DNA from: Lachnospiraceae bacterium
GTDB taxonomy: Bacteria > Bacillota > Clostridia > Lachnospirales > Lachnospiraceae
NCBI GenBank assembly: GCA_009774145.1
Contig: VSND01000006.1
Span: forward strand, 80,340-101,951
Length of the DNA: 21,612 nucleotides
Reading direction: 5' to 3'
The notes under the pieces were generated by a model, which saw nothing but the letters and a program-made list of their open reading frames with translations, had not been told where the DNA came from and made no database searches. The first letter of the stretch is position 1; each line of letters begins with the position of its first letter. A program made the position numbers and the translations under genes. Positions 15,851 through 21,612 of the stretch are shown piece by piece.

Positions 15851-16804
15851 CTACGGGCGTCTTTTCTTTCCTGACCTGCTCCTGGAATTGATCTTTTTCA
15901 CCTTTTTTTCCGATACGGCAACTGACATTTTCGGTATCGCCTTTACATAATAGTAATATTCGTCGTCTTCAAACTGCGTATACTCTGTTCTTGAATAATC
16001 CACGCTCAGCACAAAAAACTCTACGACCAGTGCGACCAGAACCCCTCCCGCGTTTCCAAGCACAACAGAACCAATCGACACACCGACTCCCATAAGCAGC
16101 CCGCCGATCAGATAGAGCACCACATTCAGCACCGCGCCGGCACAGATCGCCACATACCAGGAATAATCAATTCTCATCCTGCGAATCACATAGACCACCA
16201 CCAGCGTAACTGCAAATACCAGAATTGTCAGAAACATGTTCTTGTTATTCAGTACATTTTCCACCAGGTACATAAGCTTTACCGACATCTGTTCTGCTTC
16301 TGAACTGGCCAGCATTTTTTCATTATTTTTAATATAATAGATCAGATAATAGCACAGTGTCCCGCATGCCAGAGGCACTGCGCATACAGGACCGCCGATC
16401 AGCCCCAGAACCAGCGGCATCACATACGGGATCTTCAGAAAAAATGCAACCGGCGTCAGCACCAGTATGTACCCGTGCTTCGGCGCAATCCGAAAATAAA
16501 CTGCATACATCATGAACAGTATCCCGGCTGTGACGGCGAAAGTCTCCAGCGAAAGCGCATATGCATGTGCACATACCAGAAGTCCTCCCAGAACCGCCAT
16601 CAGGTTCACAGGCAAAAGCGTGCATAAGAGAGCCAGCAGCAGCGATATTGCAGGACTCGCCACCCTCTCCATAAACCCGATCTGACCGTTGATCATCATA
16701 AACACGAAAAATGCCAGTATAAATTTCAGCGCAGGTATCAGGTAAATGTCATACCTGGAATAAAATATTTTCAAATGCTGTTTCATCTCAAGTAAAGTTG
16801 TCAT
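15851..16804 (-). CDS. Polytopic membrane protein of unknown function, upstream of cdaA
   Basis: A 317-residue protein with about eight hydrophobic segments between 22 and 280 and a polar C-terminal tail. I do not recognise a named domain. Notable blocks are a tyrosine/acid-rich stretch after the last helix (TEYTQFEDDEYYYYVKAIPK, about 275-294) and a final Lys/Arg/Ser-rich tail ending KKRRP, which should be cytosolic and could bind nucleic acid, phospholipid headgroups or partner proteins. Position between another small membrane protein and cdaA suggests a role linked to c-di-AMP synthesis or the envelope, by context only. GGAGG nine bases upstream gives a strong ribosome binding site, and the start overlaps the preceding gene by 17 bp. 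Confidence 0.8.
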   Translation of the reverse strand: MTTLLEMKQHLKIFYSRYDIYLIPALKFILAFFVFMMINGQIGFMERVASPAISLLLALLCTLLPVNLMAVLGGLLVCAHAYALSLETFAVTAGILFMMYAVYFRIAPKHGYILVLTPVAFFLKIPYVMPLVLGLIGGPVCAVPLACGTLCYYLIYYIKNNEKMLASSEAEQMSVKLMYLVENVLNNKNMFLTILVFAVTLVVVYVIRRMRIDYSWYVAICAGAVLNVVLYLIGGLLMGVGVSIGSVVLGNAGGVLVALVVEFFVLSVDYSRTEYTQFEDDEYYYYVKAIPKMSVAVSEKKVKKINSRSRSGKKRRP

Positions 16805-17234
16805 GTTTCTTATCCTCCATCACAACGCCTGAAGCTCCGCGCTTCCTTTCCTGCGCATAAATATCAGAAATCTTCCGAAGCGACTGCGCATAGGAACTCA
16901 CGCTTTTTTTTGCCGTATAATAACGGTAAGAACAGACACCATACAGGATGCAGAGATATACTGCCACTACCAGCACATAAAGAAACATTACCGTCAGCCC
17001 AAAACTTTTCAAATCCATTTTATGAAGATTATTCAGAAGATATTCCATACGGCATGCTCCCCACAGAACCGCGCCCAGCACAAAACAGACCGTTGCAAAG
17101 AACCAGCCGTACAGAATCTGCAGGCTGATATAGTCATGCCGGAAATAATTTGAAATCTTCAGATGTTCCTTACCTGACTTTTCCTCATACAGAGCAGCCC
17201 GGGTCATCAAAATTACTTTTTCTTCATTTACCAT
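16788..17234 (-). CDS. Small membrane protein of unknown function, first gene of the cdaA operon
   Basis: A 148-residue protein with two hydrophobic segments at about 37-60 and 78-100, flanked by a charged N-terminus (EEKVILMTRAALYEEKSGKEH) and a basic, probably helical cytosolic C-terminus (about 105-135). No family is recognised. I placed the start at 17232-17234, preceded by GGTGGAG nine bases upstream and only some 23 nt below the predicted transcription start; the open frame up to 17366 crosses the promoter and the end of comF and is not credible as coding. It overlaps the next membrane-protein gene by 17 bp, so the two are probably translated together and may form a complex. Confidence 0.78.
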   Translation of the reverse strand: MVNEEKVILMTRAALYEEKSGKEHLKISNYFRHDYISLQILYGWFFATVCFVLGAVLWGACRMEYLLNNLHKMDLKSFGLTVMFLYVLVVAVYLCILYGVCSYRYYTAKKSVSSYAQSLRKISDIYAQERKRGASGVVMEDKKHDNFT

Positions 17235-17263
17235 ATAAACAGTCTCCACCTCATATACACCAT

Positions 17264-17291
17264 AGTATAACACAAACGCCCGGAAATTCAA
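17264..17291 (-). promoter_or_regulatory. Sigma-A-type promoter driving the cdaA-polysaccharide run
   Basis: On the minus strand TTGAAT (17286-17291, 4/6) is separated by 16 bp from TATACT (17264-17269, 5/6), with a TG one base upstream of the -10. The transcript would begin near 17257, about 23 nt before the first start codon. It lies in the short gap after the comF stop, so it separates the recD2-comF unit from the next unit. No equally good promoter was seen from here to 4372. Confidence 0.7.
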
Positions 17292-17313
17292 CCAGAAAGC
17301 TTCCGCTTTGCCG

Positions 17314-18072
17314 TCAGTTTCCGTTCCCGACACAGATACAGACGGAGTATACCTTCTGCGCACCATGCTCTTTCAATACCTTTGCTGCTGTATCCACAGT
17401 GCTCCCTGTCGTATAAATATCATCCACCAGTATTATGTTTTGATAGGGAACCTTCCCTTTCCGAACGGAAAAGGCATCTTTCAGATTTGTCAGCCGTTCC
17501 TGGTCGTTCAGCTCCTTCTGCACATGCGTTTTCTTTACACGCTTCAAAAGCCCTGCATCCGTGGGAATCCCACTGCGTTTTGACAGTCCCTCTGCCAAAA
17601 GCTCCGCCTGATTAAATCCTCTTTTTCTCTTCCTCGAAGCATGCAGAGGAATCGGAACAAATACCTCTGCACCCCATCCCTTTATCTCTCCTGCACACCT
17701 TCTTAAAATCTCCTCTGCATAGAACGCTGCATATTCCCGCCGTCCGCCGTATTTATAGCCGGCGATGGATCTTCTCATGACCGCATCATAGAGAAAAGGC
17801 GCCCTGCCCCGGTCTGTCCATCTTCTTTTTCTGCTGCAGTCCCCGCAGTACTCCCGCTCCTCCGAAAACAGCGGCTTGCCGCATCTCATACAGACAGGCC
17901 CTCTTATGTATGGCAGTCTCGTTCTGCATATATCGCAGATCCGTGCTCCTTTTTCCTCCACTGCCTCCTGGCAGACCGGACATCTGCGCGGAAAGAGCAG
18001 TCCCACAGGATCCGAAAAATAACCGGTCTTCTCTCCTGTTCCTTTACGGATTCTCTTCATCCTCATTTCCAT
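17314..18072 (-). CDS. comF: ComF-family phosphoribosyltransferase-like protein
   Basis: A ComF/GntX-type protein of 252 residues, linked in Bacillus and other bacteria to DNA uptake and processing of incoming single strands, though its biochemical role is not settled. The N-terminal zinc region has four CxxC pairs: C31/C34, C46/C49, C61/C64 and C76/C79. The C-terminal phosphoribosyltransferase fold has VPIPLHASRKRKRGFNQ (139-155) and the PRPP loop ILVDDIYTTGST (214-225). GGAGGTGGAAGAAT before the ATG at 18072 supports the start, inside the end of recD2 (29-bp overlap), which couples the two genes. No other competence gene is in the window. Confidence 0.93.
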   Translation of the reverse strand: MEMRMKRIRKGTGEKTGYFSDPVGLLFPRRCPVCQEAVEEKGARICDICRTRLPYIRGPVCMRCGKPLFSEEREYCGDCSRKRRWTDRGRAPFLYDAVMRRSIAGYKYGGRREYAAFYAEEILRRCAGEIKGWGAEVFVPIPLHASRKRKRGFNQAELLAEGLSKRSGIPTDAGLLKRVKKTHVQKELNDQERLTNLKDAFSVRKGKVPYQNIILVDDIYTTGSTVDTAAKVLKEHGAQKVYSVCICVGNGN

Positions 18073-20287
18073 ATTCTTCCACCTCCAGAATCCGTTCCAG
18101 AAGGCCGCTGAAACGGGTCTGTTCCGACGTATTCTGTATCATCATGTCAAAGGTTCTGTCACTTCCAACCAGTGTTACACAGGCACGGGCACGGGTCACC
18201 GCCGTATAGAGCAGATTGCGGTTCATCAGCATCCTGGGCCCGGACAGAAGCGGAATGACAACTGCCGGATATTCGCTTCCCTGCGACTTGTGAATGGTCA
18301 CTGCATATGCAAGCTCCAGTTCCTCCAGCTGGGCAAAGGCATAGGTTACTGTACGGTAGTCATCAAACAGGACTTCCACAGTCTCTGCCACACGGTTGAT
18401 CTGTGTAATGATTCCCATGTCCCCGTTAAAAATTCCCATCCCTTTATCAACGGCGATTCCGTAGCGGTTCCTGGCTTCCCATTCGATCTGATAGTTGTTT
18501 TTGATCTGCATGACTTTATCGCCTTCCCGCAGCAGGCCCCTTCCGGTTTCTTTTTCCAACTTTTCTCCGGAAGGCGGATTCAGGTATCTCTGAAGCATCT
18601 CATTCAGCTTCTCCACACCAAGCGTGCCTTTGCGCATGGGAGTCAGCACCTGAATATCAAAGGGTTTTGCATTTACATAACGCGGAAGCTTGTCCTGAAC
18701 CAGCGCAAGCACCACGCGCAGAATGACATTTGGATCCTCTCTTTTCAAAAAAAAGAAATCCCGGCTTTTATTATCCGGCACGACCGGTTCTCCCCGGTTG
18801 ATCTTATGTGCATTTACGATAATGTCGCTCTGGCTTGCCTGCCGGAAAATCTTTTCCAGCATCACCATATGGTATGCGCCGGATGCGATCAGGTCCTTCA
18901 GGACGCAGCCCGGACCCACGCTGGGCAGCTGATGGATGTCACCCACCAGAATCAGCCGCGTTCCAACGCTGACTGCCCGAAGCAGGGCGTGCATCAGGTA
19001 AATATCCACCATGGACATCTCATCAATAATAATCAGGTCTGCCTCCAGCGGATTTTCTTCATTCCGCTCAAAAGCTGCCTGATCCCGGTCCTCTGCAGGC
19101 GCCCCCGACAGCTCCAGAAGCCTGTGGATCGTCAGCGCCTCATACCCTGTCGCTTCCGTCATCCGCTTTGCCGCACGCCCGGTAGGCGCCGCCAGAAGAA
19201 TTTCCATGTCTTCCGTTTCAAAATAACGGATGATCGCATTGATGGTCGTGGTCTTTCCGGTTCCCGGACCTCCGGTAATGATCAGAAGCCCGTTCTTCAC
19301 GGCCTCCACCACCGCACGCCTCTGGATCGGATCCAGACGGATCCGGGACTGTTCTTCCACCTTCTGAAGCTTTCTGAGGATCTGTTTTTCTTCAATCCCG
19401 CACTCCAGATTCAGGTCATGGAGCATCTTTGCCGTATTCAGCTCCATGTAATAATTCCGGCTGTAAAACACCATCGTCCCCTGCGTATTTTCTTTTATGA
19501 TCAGTTTCCGGTCCATGCAGAGATTCATCATCTGGACCTCCGTCTCCGAAGCCTCCACGTTCAGAAGCTCTCCGGCCCGTTTCAGCAGAACATCTCCCGG
19601 AAGGCAGGTATGTCCTTCTCTGGCTGCCTGCTGGAGTACATACAAAAGGCCACTTCGGATCCGGTAATCGGAATTCGTATGGATCCCGATCCGTTCTGCG
19701 ATCTCATCTGCTGTCTTAAAACCGACGCCGGAGATGTCCTCCGCCAGACGGTATGGATTTTCCTTCATGACCTGACAGGTCCGCTGTCCGTATTTCTGAT
19801 AGATCTTCACAGCCAGTGATACGGTAATTCCATACTGTGTCAGAAACATCATGGCCTGGCGCAGCTCCCGCTTCTCCTCCATCTGCTCTGCAATCTCCAT
19901 CGCTCTGCGTTCGCTGATCCCTTTGATCTCTGCCAGACGTTCCGGCTCTTCCTCTATGATGCGGAACGTATCTCCCCGAAATCTCCGGACAATCCTTGCT
20001 GCCAGAGCTGCACCGATCCCTTTTACGGCACCGCTTCCCAGATAGCGCTCCATGGCCACCTCGTCTTCCGGAGCCAGTATTTCACACCGTTCTGCATGAA
20101 GCTGTTTCCCATACAGCGGATGCTCTTTCATACAGCCCGCCACCTGAACCAGCTCGCCTTCCGCCAGAACCGGAAACGTCCCCACACAGGTCAGTTCTTC
20201 TTCGTCTGTTATAAGCTGAAACACGGAATAACCATTCTCATGATTCCGAAATACAATATGCTCCACATATCCTCTGCGTTCTTCCAT
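18044..20287 (-). CDS. recD2: RecD2-type ATP-dependent 5'-3' DNA helicase
   Basis: A superfamily 1B helicase of 747 residues, the RecBC-independent RecD2 (YrrC) type that acts in repair and replication-fork maintenance. The N-terminal OB-like region and helix-hairpin-helix repeats (VKGIGAALAARI, LAEIKGISERRAMEIA, DISGVGFKTADEIA, about 88-200) identify RecD2 rather than RecD. The motor has Walker A GGPGTGKT (339-346), APTGRAAKRM (368-377), Walker B IIIDEMSM (419-426), GDIHQLPSVGPG (449-460), TIHKSQGSEYPAVV (664-677) and LLYTAVTRAR (692-701). I chose the ATG at 20285-20287 because AGGAGGTGGTTG precedes it; an in-frame start at 20323 would fall inside the mreB terminator. It overlaps comF by 29 bp. 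Confidence 0.96.
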   Translation of the reverse strand: MEERRGYVEHIVFRNHENGYSVFQLITDEEELTCVGTFPVLAEGELVQVAGCMKEHPLYGKQLHAERCEILAPEDEVAMERYLGSGAVKGIGAALAARIVRRFRGDTFRIIEEEPERLAEIKGISERRAMEIAEQMEEKRELRQAMMFLTQYGITVSLAVKIYQKYGQRTCQVMKENPYRLAEDISGVGFKTADEIAERIGIHTNSDYRIRSGLLYVLQQAAREGHTCLPGDVLLKRAGELLNVEASETEVQMMNLCMDRKLIIKENTQGTMVFYSRNYYMELNTAKMLHDLNLECGIEEKQILRKLQKVEEQSRIRLDPIQRRAVVEAVKNGLLIITGGPGTGKTTTINAIIRYFETEDMEILLAAPTGRAAKRMTEATGYEALTIHRLLELSGAPAEDRDQAAFERNEENPLEADLIIIDEMSMVDIYLMHALLRAVSVGTRLILVGDIHQLPSVGPGCVLKDLIASGAYHMVMLEKIFRQASQSDIIVNAHKINRGEPVVPDNKSRDFFFLKREDPNVILRVVLALVQDKLPRYVNAKPFDIQVLTPMRKGTLGVEKLNEMLQRYLNPPSGEKLEKETGRGLLREGDKVMQIKNNYQIEWEARNRYGIAVDKGMGIFNGDMGIITQINRVAETVEVLFDDYRTVTYAFAQLEELELAYAVTIHKSQGSEYPAVVIPLLSGPRMLMNRNLLYTAVTRARACVTLVGSDRTFDMMIQNTSEQTRFSGLLERILEVEEYGNEDEENP

Positions 20288-20305
20288 CAACCACCTCCTG
20301 CCAAT

Positions 20306-20339
20306 GAAAAGAAGCTGCCGCAATCGTCTCGCAGCAGCT
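20306..20339 (-). terminator. Intrinsic terminator after mreB
   Basis: On the minus strand AGCUGCUGC (20339-20331) pairs with GCGGCAGCU (20321-20313) through nine pairs including one U-G, followed by UCUUUUC. It starts 17 nt after the mreB stop and ends about 18 nt before the recD2 start codon, so it also occupies the recD2 leader. Confidence 0.75.
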
Positions 20340-20356
20340 CGCCTCCTACTCCGTAT

Positions 20357-21361
20357 TTATTTACTCTCCACATCATGATAGTTCCCGGACAGCGCCTCCA
20401 CATACTTGCCTGTCCCAATCGCAACGCACTTCATGGGATCCTCCGCTGTCATGGTGTTGATGCCGGTCTTGGATTCCAGAAGCTCCTCCAGTCCGCGCAG
20501 CAGGGCCCCGCCTCCGGTCAGCACAATCCCCCGGTCGGCAATATCTGCCGTCAGTTCCGGCGGTGTGCGTTCCAGCACGCTGTGGACTGCCTCAACGATC
20601 TGAGCTGTGGACTCTCTTAATGCCTCCTCGGTCTCCTCGGAAGTTACCGTCACCGTCTTGGGAAGACCGGTCACCAGATTACGTCCGCGGACATCGATAC
20701 TGCTCACCTCCGCCTGGGGGAAGCAGCTTCCAACTTTGATCTTGATATCCTCTGCTGTCCGTTCGCCAATCAGCAGGTTGTGTTTTTTACGCATAAAACG
20801 TACGATCGCTTCATCAAAATCATCTCCTGCGATCTTAACGGAAGTACTGACTACGGTACCGCTTAAGGAGATGACTGCGATGTCTGTAGTCCCTCCCCCG
20901 ATATCCACGATCATATTGCCGCAGGGTCTGGCAATATCGATCCCGGCGCCGATGGCGGCCGCTATGGGTTCCTCAATAATATAAACTTCTCTCGCTCCTG
21001 CCTGATAGGTGGCATCCTCCACTGCCTTTCTCTCTACTTCCGTAACCCCGCTTGGTACACAGACCGCAATCTTCGGTTTCCGAAACGTCTTCTTGCCCAC
21101 GGCCTTCTGGATGAAAAACTTCAGCATTTTCTCTGTGACTGTATAGTCCGAGATCACGCCCTGCCGGAGAGGACGGACTGCAACGATATTGCCCGGTGTG
21201 CGGCCGAGCATCAGACGCGCTTCCTCACCAATTGCCTTGATCTTGCTTGTATCTCTGTCAAAAGCCACAACTGACGGCTCCTTTAATACCACACCTTTGC
21301 CTTTAATATATACAAGAATACTGGCTGTACCCAAATCAATTCCAACATCTGTTCCTGCCAT
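20357..21361 (-). CDS. mreB: MreB/Mbl-family actin-like rod-shape protein
   Basis: A bacterial actin of 334 residues that forms membrane-associated filaments directing side-wall peptidoglycan synthesis. The actin ATPase motifs are complete: phosphate-1 GIDLGTAS (7-14), phosphate-2 VDIGGGTTDIAV (about 152-163) and the adenosine motif VLTGGGALLRGLEELL (about 279-294); the EEPIAAAIGAG block (about 133-143) is also typical. AAAGGAGAACATAATT precedes the ATG at 21361. mreC and mreD do not follow; the next gene is recD2, after a terminator. It may therefore be a stand-alone paralogue (Mbl-type) with the complete mreBCD set elsewhere. Its upstream region carries 65-bp tandem repeats. Confidence 0.93.
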   Translation of the reverse strand: MAGTDVGIDLGTASILVYIKGKGVVLKEPSVVAFDRDTSKIKAIGEEARLMLGRTPGNIVAVRPLRQGVISDYTVTEKMLKFFIQKAVGKKTFRKPKIAVCVPSGVTEVERKAVEDATYQAGAREVYIIEEPIAAAIGAGIDIARPCGNMIVDIGGGTTDIAVISLSGTVVSTSVKIAGDDFDEAIVRFMRKKHNLLIGERTAEDIKIKVGSCFPQAEVSSIDVRGRNLVTGLPKTVTVTSEETEEALRESTAQIVEAVHSVLERTPPELTADIADRGIVLTGGGALLRGLEELLESKTGINTMTAEDPMKCVAIGTGKYVEALSGNYHDVESK

Positions 21362-21437
21362 AATTATGTTCTCCTTTCGTTCCTTCTGTCTATCTTAAAT
21401 GATGCATGTTATTTACTTATTCTTATTGTCTGTACAC

Positions 21438-21612
21438 ACTCCGGAAAATGCTTCTCATTTTCTGTCGTTCACACATGAAAAGCGTTTCAGCGCCGGGAGA
21501 AGACTCCAGAAAATGCTTCTCATTTTCTGTCGTTAACACATGAAAAGCGTTTCAGCGCCGGGAGAAGACTCCAGAAAATGCTTCTCATTTTCTGTCGTTA
21601 ACACATGAAAAG
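21438..21612. repeat. 65-bp tandem repeats upstream of mreB, running off the window
   Basis: Units begin at 21438, 21503 and 21568 with an exact 65-bp period; the third is cut by the window end after 45 bp. Copies 2 and 3 are identical over those 45 bp. Copy 1 differs at two sites in that stretch (G for A at 21443, C for A at 21470). Each unit has CAGAAAATG and CATTTTCTG around CTTCT (copy 2: 21507-21529), a second small inverted repeat TGAAA/TTTCA and, in copies 2 and 3, a GTTAAC palindrome. As 65 is not a multiple of three and no frame runs through, the array is non-coding. The stretch 21362-21437 between array and mreB is AT-rich with no convincing promoter recognised. Confidence 0.9.

Noticed and set aside
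18290..19819. Plus-strand open frame of 509 codons antisense to recD2
   Set aside because: The opposite strand holds all helicase motifs in order. The antisense product has no recognisable motif and no good ribosome binding site was noted.
21438..21612. Possible CRISPR array
   Set aside because: The repetition is a direct 65-bp tandem without unique spacers, and no cas gene is present.

Overview
The window comes from a chromosome of a low-to-mid-GC, spore-forming Clostridia member, most likely Lachnospiraceae. This rests on the gene set (DUF1653 protein with a Lachnospiraceae-type tail, PdaB-like deacetylase, LrgAB, CdaA/CdaR, stand-alone mreB next to recD2) and on purine-rich ribosome binding sites; it is an inference from family knowledge, not a database match. 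No tRNA, rRNA, CRISPR array, transposase or prophage gene was seen.

Left part (1-4371): the tail of a coiled-coil protein on the plus strand runs into a bidirectional terminator. Facing it is a minus-strand pair, a DUF1653 protein with 14-residue repeats followed by an Mrp/NBP35 iron-sulfur carrier ATPase, with a visible sigma-A-type promoter at 2010-2039. Next come lrgA-lrgB (minus) and, divergently, a sporulation-type polysaccharide deacetylase (plus). The shared intergenic region carries an lrgAB promoter whose -35 box lies inside an inverted repeat, and a second inverted repeat close to the deacetylase gene.

Middle part (4372-17291): one tight minus-strand run, apparently driven from a good sigma-A-type promoter at 17264-17291. 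In transcription order it holds two membrane proteins of unknown function, cdaA (c-di-AMP synthase), cdaR (its YbbR-domain regulator), a structured intergenic spacer, a DUF2142 membrane protein, a Wzx-like flippase, three family-2 glycosyltransferases and a DUF6020-like polytopic protein. It ends at a very long perfect hairpin. The second half looks like a surface polysaccharide or cell-wall glycopolymer module: glycosyltransferases build a lipid-linked glycan, the flippase exports it and the large polytopic proteins probably act on the outer face. No polymerase or initiating sugar-phosphate transferase is recognisable here.

Right part (17314-21612): comF overlaps recD2, and recD2 lies just below an intrinsic terminator that follows mreB. 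Upstream of mreB are at least 2.7 copies of a 65-bp tandem repeat that runs off the window.

The most interesting non-coding signal is the 166-nt spacer between cdaR and the DUF2142 gene. It folds into several strong stems, some mutually exclusive, with G-U pairs that work only in the minus-strand transcript. It sits where a c-di-AMP cassette meets a polysaccharide cassette and is a good candidate for an undescribed cis-acting RNA.
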